64,000 nt of DNA from Lachnospiraceae bacterium (GCA_900770225.1 CAAGJU010000018.1:1-64000), one strand, 5' to 3'. Positions 35,792-44,805 are shown, counted from the first letter of the stretch. Made by a program: numbers and translations. The notes: a model not told the origin generated them from the letters alone.

Positions 35792-36940
35792 ATGAAAGCA
35801 GTTGTGGCTATTGATTCTTTTAAGGGAAGCCTTTCTTCTCTCGAAGCCGGTAATGCAGCCAGAAACGGAATCCTGAAGGCTGACCCGGAAGCACAGGTGA
35901 TCGTAAGGCCGCTCGCAGACGGCGGCGAAGGAACTGTCGAAGCCCTGACGATTGGTATGGGCGGAACCATCGTGACCGTTCCGGTGACCGGACCTGTCGG
36001 CAAAAAAGTTGAAGCGAAGTACGGGATTCTTGCTGACGGCACAACAGCCGTGATGGAAATGTCTCAGGCTGCCGGCATCACGCTGGTCAGTGAGGGTGAA
36101 AAAAATCCGCTGACGGCTACAACCCGCGGTGTAGGAGAGATGATCCTGGATGCGATCGCCAGGGGCTGCCGGCATTTCATCATGGGAATCGGTGGATCCG
36201 CTACAAACGACGGCGGCATCGGCATGCTGCAGGCATTGGGCTTTGGCCTCTTTGACAAAGATGGGAAGCAGGTTGCACCCAGGGCACAGGGACTTGAAAA
36301 CATTGCGGAAATCAACAGTGCGAATGTGGCGCCTGAGCTAGCTACGTGCAGTTTCCGCATTGCCTGCGATGTCACAAATCCTCTTTGCGGGGAACAGGGC
36401 TGCAGCGCAGTTTTCGGTCCGCAGAAGGGAGCTGATCCGGCTATGGTCCGGCAGATGGATGGCTGGCTGGCAAATTACGCGGACATCGCCAGGAAAAATT
36501 TCCCGAAGGCTGATCCCGAATATCCGGGAACCGGTGCGGCCGGCGGACTCGGCTTTGCTTTTCTTACCTTTACCAATGCTGTACTGGAATCCGGGATTAA
36601 GATCGTTCTTGATGAGACAAGGCTTGAAGATTACATCAGAGAGGCTGACATCGTTGTCACCGGAGAGGGCAGACTCGACGGGCAGACTGTTATGGGCAAA
36701 GCACCGGTCGGCGTTGCCGAAATTGCGAAGCGGCACAACAAAAAGGTTGTCGCGTTCGCCGGAAGCGTGGCAAAAGACGCCGGAGCCTGCAATGCACACG
36801 GCATCGATGCATTTTTCCCCATTCTGCGTGGAATCTGCACATTGCAGGAAGCTATGGATAAGGACACCGCGGCACAGAACCTGTCGAACACCGCGGAGCA
36901 GGTCTTCCGTCTGGCAAAAGCAATGAAGGAAGGAGAATGA
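35792..36940 (+). CDS. Glycerate kinase (GarK/GlxK type)
   Basis: The 382-residue protein starts MKAVVAIDSFKGSLSSLEAG, with the family motifs PLADGGEGTVEAL, MGIGGSATNDGGIGMLQALG, FGPQKGADP and VVTGEGRLDGQTVMGKAP. It phosphorylates glycerate with ATP, feeding glucarate, glyoxylate or serine breakdown into glycolysis. ACAGGAGAAACGAT before the ATG at 35792 sets the start; an ATG at 35774 lacks a ribosome-binding site. A long palindromic element lies just upstream. Confidence 0.95.
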   Translation: MKAVVAIDSFKGSLSSLEAGNAARNGILKADPEAQVIVRPLADGGEGTVEALTIGMGGTIVTVPVTGPVGKKVEAKYGILADGTTAVMEMSQAAGITLVSEGEKNPLTATTRGVGEMILDAIARGCRHFIMGIGGSATNDGGIGMLQALGFGLFDKDGKQVAPRAQGLENIAEINSANVAPELATCSFRIACDVTNPLCGEQGCSAVFGPQKGADPAMVRQMDGWLANYADIARKNFPKADPEYPGTGAAGGLGFAFLTFTNAVLESGIKIVLDETRLEDYIREADIVVTGEGRLDGQTVMGKAPVGVAEIAKRHNKKVVAFAGSVAKDAGACNAHGIDAFFPILRGICTLQEAMDKDTAAQNLSNTAEQVFRLAKAMKEGE

Positions 36941-37011
36941 TTCCTTATGAAGCCATGATCGGACTCACGAGTACGGTGGCAGCGACGGTGATCTATCTGA
37001 TGGGGTTCTGA
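36937..37011 (+). CDS. Possible 24-residue hydrophobic peptide coupled to glycerate kinase
   Basis: An ATG overlapping the kinase stop codon (AATGA), with GGAG directly upstream, opens a 24-codon frame MIPYEAMIGLTSTVAATVIY ending LMGF. It is one predicted membrane helix. It may be a genuine small protein or the start of a lost permease gene. The stop lies two bases before a tandem repeat. Confidence 0.3.
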   Translation: MIPYEAMIGLTSTVAATVIYLMGF

Positions 37012-37012
37012 T

Positions 37013-37140
37013 TCTTCATCACAGAATCTTCCAGGAGTTCTGACGACTTCATCCCAGAATCTTCCTGGGGTTCTGACGACTTCATTCCATAATCTTTCTG
37101 GCGTTTTGACGACTTTATCCCAGAATCTTCTGCGGGGTCC
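37013..37140. repeat. 4 x 33-bp tandem repeat across the stop of the phosphoesterase gene
   Basis: CAGAATCTT (one copy CATAATCTT) occurs at 37022, 37055, 37088 and 37121, exactly 33 bp apart, each unit containing GACGACTT. The rightmost unit encodes the last residues (PQKILG) of the minus-strand gene. The other three follow its stop. Confidence 0.95.
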
Positions 37141-37861
37141 AGCGCAGGTAATCTCCGGATACAAGGCGATAACGGATCCCGTTTTTGGTTCCGATGATAC
37201 TGTCATGGAAACGCGCTTCTCCATGGCAGTGCGCGTAGATCACCTGCTCGGCGCCGTATTCTTCGGCAATGCGGGTAAAACAGCTGTCCTGTTCCAGCAC
37301 GCTGGTCGGCGGATAGTGAAGGAACATGATAAACTTCCGGTATCCTGCGGCCCTGGCCTGCTCGAAGGAATCGCGCAGCCGTTTCATCTCGCGCTGCGCG
37401 AGCTTCTGTGCCTGCGCTTCGGCGCCTGTATCCCATCCCAGAATATTTCCCCTGCGGTCCACGTAAAACGGCCCTTCAAAGGTAATGCCCTTGGTTCCCA
37501 CCAGTGCATAGTCTTCATAAGTGAAAAAATTGTCCTGAAGAAAATGAAGCCGTCCGGCATAGAGCTCGTTGAGCTGCCGGGTCTTATTGGCCGGCCAGAA
37601 CATGTCATGATTTCCCCGGGTAAGGATCTTGCGCCCGGGCAGATTTTCTATGTACTGCAGATCTTTCTCGCAGAAAGCGAGTTTCTTTCCCCAGCTGTGA
37701 TCGCCGACAAGGACCAGCGTGTCATCAGGGGTTATCATATCCCGGCAGTTACGCTGAAAAATCCGCTCATGATTTTTCCAGAGCGCCGATTTTTTCTGCA
37801 TCACGGACGGGACTTCCGTCTGAAAGGAGAGGTGCAGATCTCCGATCGCATATAAAGCCAT
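37115..37861 (-). CDS. Metallophosphoesterase
   Basis: The 248-residue protein has calcineurin-like motifs: ALYAIGDLHLSF (GDxH), VLVGDHSWGK in place of GDxxDRG, GRKILTRGNHDMFW (GNHD), FLHYPPTS and YAHCHGEARFHD. The second motif is altered, as in the YkuE/UPF-type subgroup. It is a cytoplasmic hydrolase of unknown substrate. GGGGTG nine bases before the ATG at 37861 supports that start; a GTG at 37873 is possible. The 3' end lies in a 33-bp repeat. Confidence 0.88.
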   Translation of the reverse strand: MALYAIGDLHLSFQTEVPSVMQKKSALWKNHERIFQRNCRDMITPDDTLVLVGDHSWGKKLAFCEKDLQYIENLPGRKILTRGNHDMFWPANKTRQLNELYAGRLHFLQDNFFTYEDYALVGTKGITFEGPFYVDRRGNILGWDTGAEAQAQKLAQREMKRLRDSFEQARAAGYRKFIMFLHYPPTSVLEQDSCFTRIAEEYGAEQVIYAHCHGEARFHDSIIGTKNGIRYRLVSGDYLRWTPQKILG

Positions 37862-37991
37862 ATCATTTATCACCCCGAAAACATATTAGACCATAATAGA
37901 CGAAAATTGTTAAAAACCTCGATTTACAGAAAATTGACGGAAATAGTATACTGATCTTAGTGTTTGTTTCTCCATGGAAACCCGTGAAAAA

Positions 37992-38076
37992 GTTCATGAG
38001 AAACGGACGTGGAGTTCATGGGAAACGGAAGTGAGTTCATGAGAAACGGACGTGGAGTTCATGAGAAACGAACATG
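37992..38076. repeat. ~22-bp tandem repeat, four units
   Basis: GTTCATGAGAAACGGACGTG recurs four times with 21-22 bp spacing and few differences. It lies between the divergent phosphoesterase and SLH genes, just upstream of the latter. Confidence 0.88.
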
Positions 38077-38139
38077 GGGATGAATGCACAGCTTGATGCT
38101 GCAGATTTCAATGTGAGAGATTCTCAGGGGGATTGGTGT

Positions 38140-40454
38140 ATGGCAGGAAGAAAATGGATGGCGAAAGTTGTATCTGTTTTTCTGGCAGCAGGTATGATGC
38201 TGTCGAACATGACGATTGTGAAAGCGGACCATGGTTCAGATGCGGTGGAAGAAGCTAAATCGTATACCTATGAAGTGCATCCGATCATTTCATGGTCGAA
38301 TGAATATCTCTATGTAAAGACAGATAATATGAATGTATCCAATCTGCGATTTGTGGATACAGATTCGAAATATTTATCTGGTGCTGACGGTGAGGAAGCA
38401 GCATATGATTTGGTGGATAAAAAGTTGAAGATGTAAAATATGAAAATCCGGCAATTTATCGCGTACATGGCGGGTATATTTTCAGTGGGGCTTATTCAGA
38501 TGGCGGTACACTGAAGCTTCAGGTAAGTGAATCGGGTGACCCATATTATGATGATTATAAAGATACCGGAATTACGGTAACGGTACCTGCCCTGATGGAT
38601 AATGCTGATTATCTGCTGCAGCAGTATACGACATCAGATATGGACTTCTTTGCAAAAATGGATGCCGTACAGAAAGGACTGGATGAGATCAGCCGTTATC
38701 CGCTGGGTGTGCGTGATGAAAACGACAGGAATGGTGAAAGACCATACCCTTTTCTGGCTACATCTCCATATCCGGAACTGAGTCTGAATGAACATTGTAC
38801 GGAAATCTTCAACATGAAATACCTGTTTTCAAGCTGGCTGTATCCATTTATGCTTGATTCTCTTGGTTTTCCATATCTGATGAGCACTGTTGCCAAACGA
38901 ATTGATAACAGTGCACAAGTCAGCTGGGGAGCCTATCATTATCTGATAGTTGTAACATACAATGGCAAATCAGCTGATTATGGCGGCGCAGGTGCCGGCA
39001 CTGATGGGGAGTGTTTTTTTACAAAGCATATTGACCAGTATTACACATTTGATGATTCTGCCAGTGATTATGCCGCACAGGCGTCTGTTAACAGTCTCTA
39101 TGATCAGCTGATAAAGTATTATAACTATGCGCTGTCAGATCTTCATCCTTATATGGATCAGATCTCCGGTACCGGGACATTCAGTCAGTCGATTGGAAAT
39201 GGTACCTGGGTCAGAGTAGTACAGGAAGGAGGCAGTTACATACCGGCCTATGCATATATCTCGAAATCGTCCCATGAAGGATCGGCGCCGCGGGTTGCCT
39301 CAGACTGCTGGGTAGACGGCAGGTATATCAGTCAATATGAGCACTGGGAATACGGCGCAAAATTCTCAGATCATCCGGATTCAAGCATCATCATCAGGAA
39401 TATGTCTTATACAGACCCTGACGGGACACCGAAGACAGGAGACGTCCTGTTCTGGCATGATTCGGACTCAGATACGTGGAGAGCTTCCGATTATTTTTAT
39501 ATGGGATCCGGGAATTCTGAGCTGTCTGACGATCTGATCCTGACACGCGATGAAGTGAACCAGATGTCGCTGGATGCAAACACTGACAGCACACCCGGTA
39601 CCTATAAGATTTTTGACGGTACTGCTGTACCAGGTACAGAATATACCGCGTCGTTGCCAGCTTCCATAGATCTGAGTGGCCTTTCTGATATGTATACAGC
39701 TGGCAGCAGCACGAAGATTTCCTGCCATGTCTATCCTGAGGATGCAGATCAGCAGATTTACTTTACGATATCTGACAACTCGATCGCGGATATGGAAACA
39801 GTAATCGCTGATAATGAGCTCACAGATTATTTAACTGCAAAGAAGCCTGGAATTATAACTATTACTGCCGTATCGCGCGCGAATCCGGATCTGAAGGTTT
39901 CAAAGACTGTCCATATAACATTTTCTGATGTTGAGAATAGTTCCAGATATTATTTTGATCCGGTGTACTGGGCAGTCGGAGAGGACGTAACAACCGGTAC
40001 CGGAGAATGGCTGTTCTCACCTGATAAGTCATGTACCCGTGGTCAGATCGTGACATTGCTCTGGAGAGCGCTCGGGTCTCCGGAGCCGGTGACAACATCC
40101 GCCCGGTTTACGGATACCGCATCTGACCAGTATTATTACAAGGCGGTTCTCTGGGCGGTGGAAAATGGAATTACCGACGGAACAGGTACGACAACGTTCT
40201 CGCCAGATCAGACCTGCAATCGTGCACAGGCACTGACATTTATCTGGAGAACGCTTAACAGCCCGAAAGCTGCGGCAGGCAGTTCTTTCTCAGATGTACC
40301 GGCATCTGCATACTATAAGGATGCGGTTGACTGGGGCGTTGAAAACAGCATTACAAACGGCGTAGATAATAATCGATTCGCACCGAATCAGTACTGCACG
40401 AGAGGGCAGATCATCACGTTTATTTACAATGCAAGATCGCTTCTCATGAAGTGA
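38140..40454 (+). pseudogene. Secreted SLH-domain protein gene with one frameshift
   Basis: The start (MAGRKWMAKVVSVFLAAGMM) encodes a signal peptide. At GATAAAAAGTTGAAG (~38420) the frame is lost by a single base in an A run and ends at TAA 38434-38436. The correct continuation (VEDVKYENPAIYRVHGG) is open in the next frame to 40454. The rest includes a ~400-residue ectodomain and three C-terminal SLH repeats (e.g. NGITDGTGTTTFSPDQTC). GGGGGATTGGTGT precedes the ATG. It could be a sequencing error, a mutation or a slippage switch. Confidence 0.85.
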
Positions 40455-40593
40455 CAGAACAGCAAATGGAAGATCCGGATGATACCGGCAGATGCAGATT
40501 TGACTGGTGCAGTTGCGCGAAAACCATGGTGGCTATGCAGGCTAATGATTTTGCATATCACAAAAATGAAATGTGAAAAATTGCATATTCATA

Positions 40594-40622
40594 TTGACAT
40601 AAAAGTGCAATTTTTGCATTAT
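40594..40622 (+). promoter_or_regulatory. Promoter and operator of mntA-hepT
   Basis: TTGACA (40594-40599) and CATTAT (40617-40622) have a 17-bp spacer. The spacer contains the perfect palindrome TGCAA-TTT-TTGCA (40606-40618), ending on the -10. A near-identical arrangement recurs at 43179-43207. The XRE domain of the first gene is the likely binder. Confidence 0.7.
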
Positions 40623-40642
40623 TAGCATAAGGAGGATGTGCA

Positions 40643-41116
40643 ATGACGGATTTAAAAGAAATGCGATTATCCAAGGGGCTGACGCAAAAGGAAGCTGCAG
40701 CGAGTATCGGTATTTCATTAAGATCTTATATTTCTTATGAGAATGATGAGACAAAAGTCGGAAGTCCCAGGTATAGATTTATTCTGAGCGAAATAACCAA
40801 ATTAAACCCCATAGATGAGGAACATGGAATATTATCTATTGATGATATTAAAAAAACTTGCAATGGTATTTTTCCGGATTATGATGTAGAATATTGTTAT
40901 CTGTTTGGATCTTATGCAAAAAACAAAGCATCAGAGTCGAGCGACGTCGATCTATTAATTAATACGCATACTTCAGGAATAAAATACTATGAACTTGTTG
41001 AGCGTATGAGAGAAGGTCTGCATAAAAAGGTCGATATGCTGGATTCTAAGCAGCTTCTGAATAATCCTGCATTGCTTAATGAAGTGCTCAAAGAAGGAAT
41101 CAAGATTTATGGATAA
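40643..41116 (+). CDS. mntA: XRE-MntA fusion: HTH regulator plus minimal nucleotidyltransferase antitoxin
   Basis: The 157-residue protein has an XRE helix-turn-helix at 1-55 (LKEMRLSKGLTQKEAAASIG) and a minimal nucleotidyltransferase from ~75, with a perfect GSX10DXD signature (GSYAKNKASESSDVD). MntA antitoxins inactivate HepT by adding AMP groups to a tyrosine. The HTH fusion gives built-in autoregulation. AAGGAGGATGTGCA precedes the ATG. It overlaps hepT by 8 bp. Confidence 0.9.
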   Translation: MTDLKEMRLSKGLTQKEAAASIGISLRSYISYENDETKVGSPRYRFILSEITKLNPIDEEHGILSIDDIKKTCNGIFPDYDVEYCYLFGSYAKNKASESSDVDLLINTHTSGIKYYELVERMREGLHKKVDMLDSKQLLNNPALLNEVLKEGIKIYG

Positions 41117-41447
41117 TGTGAAAAACGATAATTACTATGTAGGGAAAATCGTAGACAATCTTGATTTTATCGTGCAGCACATGAGGAATGTAGATAAAGA
41201 AGAACTTAATGATAATGAGGTTCTTCTGGATTCCATGATGTTCAGGCTTATTCAGATATCGGAAAATGCAAAAAAGTTAAGCGATGATTACAAAAAGAAT
41301 CATGACACAATTCCATGGCTGGCTATGTATGGCCTGAGAAACAGGATTGTTCATGATTATGGTAATGTTGATCTTGATATTGTGTATTCTACTTTGAAAA
41401 AGGACATTCCTGAATTATTGGAAATTATGAATTCGGAAATGCCCTAA
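41109..41447 (+). CDS. hepT: HepT-like HEPN ribonuclease toxin (DUF86)
   Basis: The 112-residue all-helical protein carries the HEPN catalytic motif RNRIVHDY (R-x4-H) followed by Tyr, the residue AMPylated by MntA in characterised pairs. Upstream is the SENAKKLSDDYKK helix usual in DUF86. It is an RNase that arrests growth when free. The start at 41109 overlaps the mntA stop, giving translational coupling. Both genes seem intact. Confidence 0.92.
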   Translation: MDNVKNDNYYVGKIVDNLDFIVQHMRNVDKEELNDNEVLLDSMMFRLIQISENAKKLSDDYKKNHDTIPWLAMYGLRNRIVHDYGNVDLDIVYSTLKKDIPELLEIMNSEMP

Positions 41448-41574
41448 GTTGATTCATGTGTAAAACGAGAAATCGGATGAGACGAGTATCCGGTATTTCG
41501 CTTACATTCAGACATCGAATGTGTTAAGGTAGTCCCTGTCAAACTTATATACGCGAAATACAAACGACATTAAA

Positions 41575-41625
41575 TATCGCATGGCTTATGTCTGATGGCC
41601 ATGCAGTTTAGTGTCGCTTTTTTTT
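41575..41625 (+). terminator. Intrinsic terminator after hepT
   Basis: Stem parts CGACA/TGTCG and GCATGGC/GCCATGC, with TAAA/TTTA between, form a long interrupted hairpin followed by eight T. Confidence 0.88.
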
Positions 41626-41858
41626 ACGCGAGCAGTGAACCACACCCTCACACATGCGAAGAAATCTCACTTATACTGTCTTCGGGATCATCCTTGCGGT
41701 GTTATTATTTTTATAATGATGAGAAAAGGTGAACTTATGCTGAACATTAAACCGTCTCTGCAGATGATCTTGAGAAGAAGCTTGGGTTGTATAATATGAA
41801 ATCAGCGGATAATGATCATAGCAGGTGAAAGACTATCCACGGAAAGGAAGTAATAACC
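41626..41858. other. Leader region before pepT
   Basis: No convincing gene is present. A TATAAT at 41790-41795 is a probable -10 for pepT, but the best -35 (TTGAGA at 41770) is only 14 bp away, so the promoter is uncertain. A short open frame here overlaps the terminator and is not called. Confidence 0.4.
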
Positions 41859-43082
41859 TTGATTCAAAACAAAAATTTAATTGACCGGTTCCTTACATAC
41901 GTTCAGATCGATACACAGTCCGATGAAGATGCGAAAGAGCAGCCGACGACCGCGAAGCAGAGGAACCTCGCGGAACTTCTGGTCAAAGAACTGGAAGACC
42001 TGGGCGCACAGACAGATTACGATAAGGAACACTGCTACGTTTACGCATCCATCGCTTCACAGGGAAGCGGCTTTGCATCGATGCCTCCGCTGGGATTTAT
42101 CTCACATCTGGATACGTCGCCTGAGGTGAGCGGAAGCGGCGTGAAGCCGAGGATCATCGAAAATTATCAGGGCGGCGACGAAATTCTGAAAGAGGAAGAT
42201 TTCCCGGAGCTTGCGAAGCATCACGGAGAGGACCTCATTGCGTCAGACGGGACGACGCTGCTCGGGGCAGATGACAAGGCAGGTGTCGCTGAGATCATGA
42301 ACCTCGTGCAGTATTTCCACGATCATCCGGAGAAGCCGCACCGCGCCGTGCGCATTGCTTTTACATCGGATGAGGAAACCGGACGCGGCACAGAGCATTT
42401 TGATGCGGAGCGCTTCGGGGCGAAAGAAGCATATACCGTAGACGGCGGAACCTTCGGCGTTATCGAATACGAGTGCTTTAATGCGGCGGAAGCGCGAGTG
42501 AAGATCCACGGCAAGAACGTTCATCCGGGGAGTGCGAAGAACCAGATGAAAAACGCGAGCCTGATCGCGATGGAATTTGCTTCGATGCTGCCGCCGGCCG
42601 AGACACCGGAGCACACGGAAGGATATGAGGGATTCTACCATCTGGACAGGATGGAGGGGAATGTCGAACTGGCCAGTCTGCAGTACATTATCCGGGATCA
42701 TGACCGGACACGGTTCGAGGCGCGCAAGGAAACGGTCCGCACGATCGCAAAGTATCTGAATCGGAAGTACGGAGAGGGGACGGTGGACGCGGCAATCCGT
42801 GATCAGTACTACAATATGGCCGAGGTCATGGCGGATCATATGGATCTGGTCGAGCGCGTGCGAAAAGTTCTGTCAGACATGGGAGAAGAGTGCGTCACGA
42901 GTCCTATCCGCGGCGGAACGGACGGCGCGGTTCTCTGTTTCCGCGGCATCCCGTGTCCGAATCTTTGCACCGGAGGGTACAACTATCACAGCCGCTTTGA
43001 ATACGCGAGCGTGCAGGAGATGGAGAAGACGGCGGAGATGCTGATTCGGCTGGTGCAGATGCGCGAAAATCCGAAACAATAA
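41859..43082 (+). CDS. pepT: Peptidase T (tripeptide aminopeptidase)
   Basis: The 407-residue protein has the M20B metallopeptidase motifs: PPLGFISHLDTSPEVSG (first zinc ligand), LLGADDKAGVAEIMN (bridging Asp), FTSDEETGRGTEHFD (catalytic Glu-Glu) and CTGGYNYHSRFEY near the C-terminus. It removes the N-terminal residue from tripeptides in the cytoplasm. The start is TTG with AAGGAAG nine bases upstream. It complements the C69 dipeptidase at 4107 in peptide use. Confidence 0.95.
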   Translation: MIQNKNLIDRFLTYVQIDTQSDEDAKEQPTTAKQRNLAELLVKELEDLGAQTDYDKEHCYVYASIASQGSGFASMPPLGFISHLDTSPEVSGSGVKPRIIENYQGGDEILKEEDFPELAKHHGEDLIASDGTTLLGADDKAGVAEIMNLVQYFHDHPEKPHRAVRIAFTSDEETGRGTEHFDAERFGAKEAYTVDGGTFGVIEYECFNAAEARVKIHGKNVHPGSAKNQMKNASLIAMEFASMLPPAETPEHTEGYEGFYHLDRMEGNVELASLQYIIRDHDRTRFEARKETVRTIAKYLNRKYGEGTVDAAIRDQYYNMAEVMADHMDLVERVRKVLSDMGEECVTSPIRGGTDGAVLCFRGIPCPNLCTGGYNYHSRFEYASVQEMEKTAEMLIRLVQMRENPKQ

Positions 43083-43178
43083 AAATAATGAGTAATGAGG
43101 GTTAAAGATGGTGGCCAGGAAGTACGGTAATGTTGCACATCACTTCAAAACATAATGTGCAAAATTTGCATATTTGCA

Positions 43179-43207
43179 TCGACATAAAAGTGCAAATATT
43201 GCATTAT
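43179..43207 (+). promoter_or_regulatory. Second copy of the mntA-type promoter/operator
   Basis: TCGACA (43179-43184), a 17-bp spacer and CATTAT (43202-43207) surround TGCAA-ATA-TTGCA (43191-43203). GACATAAAAGTGCAA is shared exactly with 40596-40610. No toxin-antitoxin genes follow; the next gene is the ACT protein 65 bp downstream. Confidence 0.65.
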
Positions 43208-43271
43208 AAACATTTGGAATTAATGAATTCCAGTATGAAAATTTCATGACTGCAATAATCAGGAGGTATAT

Positions 43272-43637
43272 ATGGTTATCAAGCGCATTAACGCAGAGTT
43301 TTCCATCTGCAAAGTAGTCGATTATTCGCAAGTCAACTTTGACGCTCCCTTTTACTTTCTGAGCAGAACGGACGAAGAGAATTCGCTTGTTTGTATGACG
43401 GAATACAAACCTGGAAATACAACTGAATGTGATGATGGATGGAAGGCTTTCAGAATCGAGGGCACGCTGGATTTTTCTCTGATCGGGATACTGTCGAGGA
43501 TTTCAGGGATACTGGCTGATCATAAGATCGGGATCTTCGCGGTATCAACTTACAATACGGATTATATCCTGGTCAGGAAAGAAAATTTCGAGCCTGCGAT
43601 TGACGCATTGAAAGCGGCCGGCTATGAAATACAGTGA
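43272..43637 (+). CDS. ACT domain protein
   Basis: The 121-residue protein ends in an ACT domain: FRIEGTLDFSLIGILSRISG, ILADHKIGIFAVSTYNTDYI and FEPAIDALKAAGYEI. The N-terminal half is the companion ACT-like module of the COG3603/CASTOR-like group. ACT domains bind amino acids and regulate metabolism; the partner is unknown. CAGGAGGTATAT precedes the ATG. Confidence 0.88.
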   Translation: MVIKRINAEFSICKVVDYSQVNFDAPFYFLSRTDEENSLVCMTEYKPGNTTECDDGWKAFRIEGTLDFSLIGILSRISGILADHKIGIFAVSTYNTDYILVRKENFEPAIDALKAAGYEIQ

Positions 43638-43650
43638 ATATACGATGATG

Positions 43651-43775
43651 ACTTATTGACAAATCCCTCAGCGAGGGCGTAGGGGGCGAAGCCACATGAG
43701 AGCCCGAGTTGAGGGAGGATCGCGAGAGCGCGCAGCGATCCTGTTATCATACTTATGACACCCACATCAATGAAT
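43651..43775. repeat. Dispersed element, family A (long copy 2)
   Basis: The order of parts is the same as at 35644-35775: CTTATTGACA, CCCTCAGCGAGGGCGTAG, an AGAGCCCGAG block, GGATCGC GAGAGCGCGCA GCGATCC and the tail TTATCATACTTATGACACC. It sits between a stop codon and the next remnant gene. Confidence 0.88.
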
Positions 43776-43808
43776 TTAATCGGATACACATACAAAGAGG
43801 ACGGAAAT

Positions 43809-43895
43809 ATGAGTGATGAATATACTCCTCCGTTTAAGGTGACTGAAGAAATTACCAGCCTGACGATTGAAAAAACTGGCGGAGACGCAGAATAA
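43809..43895 (+). pseudogene. Fic-family N-terminal remnant
   Basis: A 28-codon frame MSDEYTPPFKVTEEITSLTI resembles the start of Fic-domain proteins (PPFxIT..I..L). The Fic catalytic core is missing. It overlaps the following winged-helix frame. Confidence 0.5.
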
Positions 43896-44190
43896 ACGAC
43901 AGCAGACCGGAACATTCAATGTCGGTACAAATGTCGGTATAAATGTCGGCATAAATGTCGGTACAAATGTCGGTATAAATGTCGGTGTAAATGTCGGTAC
44001 AAATGAAGAAAAACTGCTGCTCCTGCTGAAACAGGATGGCACTCTGACGGCAAGAGTTCTGGCCGGAACGCTGGGTATTACACAGCGACAGGTAGAACGC
44101 ATGATATCAAAGCTGAAGGGGGAAGGCATTCTGGTTCGCCATGGAGCAAGCAAGAATGGATACTGGGAAGTGGCAGAAAAGAAGTCGTAA
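43867..44190 (+). pseudogene. Winged-helix C-terminal fragment with NVG(T/I) repeats
   Basis: The frame has seven tandem NVGT/NVGI/NVGV units encoded by 12-bp repeats at 43918-44001. A winged helix follows (TLTARVLAGTLGITQRQVER, KGEGILVRHGASKNGYW). This matches the C-terminus of clostridial AlbA_2 or Fic regulators. The TTG start has no ribosome-binding site and the catalytic part is gone, so this is probably the tail of a deleted gene. Confidence 0.65.
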
Positions 44191-44274
44191 TTTTTATCAA
44201 TTTCACTATTCAGACCATTATAAAAAGCTAAGCGGATAGCAGATAAATTGTAAGCAAACAGGAGATAAAAATAA

Positions 44275-44777
44275 ATGCAGATCAAAAAAGTGGCGCTGAT
44301 CGGCGCCGGCGCCATCGGCGGATATTTTATCTGGGGACTTTCCAGAATCATGGGCGATGATCTCATGATTGTCGCAGACGGAGAACGCAGGGAACGACTT
44401 CAGCGCGAAATATTTCCATGAATCTGCCGCAGGCAATCCTGGGTGTGGGCATCGGTGCCTATGAAGACAGCGATTATCTGCTGACCTATTCCAGAAAACT
44501 TGAGGATGAGGTCCGGACGGTGGCAGCGGCTTACGGATATCCGCTGGAACAGCTGAAAAGGCCCCATATGGGTTACCGTAAGGTCAGCCGTTATTCGACA
44601 CTGCAGGATCTGGATGCCGGGCACCACACGGAGATCGATATGTTCTGCGGCGTTCTGATGCAGAAAGCCGCGGCGAAGCATATCGCTGTGCCTTATGCGG
44701 AGGGAGCTTATTACCTGATCAAGACACTGGAAGAAAAGAACGACGGCAAGTTTGATTATACAGAGGACGAGACCTGA
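44275..44777 (+). pseudogene. panE: Ketopantoate reductase (PanE/ApbA) with internal deletion
   Basis: The first 48 codons hold the Rossmann motif KVALIGAGAIGGYFIWGL and stop at 44421. In another frame from 44418 about 120 codons give the C-terminal domain (QLKRPHMGYRKVSRYSTLQD, AGHHTEIDMFCGVLM). Roughly 130-150 codons of the middle, including catalytic residues, are deleted. CAGGAGATAAAAATAA precedes the ATG. Confidence 0.88.
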
Positions 44778-44805
44778 CTGAGTCAGACTGTGTACAGTAA
44801 AACAA

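Noticed and set aside
41611..41799. 62-codon open frame upstream of pepT
   Set aside because: It starts inside the hepT terminator, has no ribosome-binding site and covers the probable pepT promoter.
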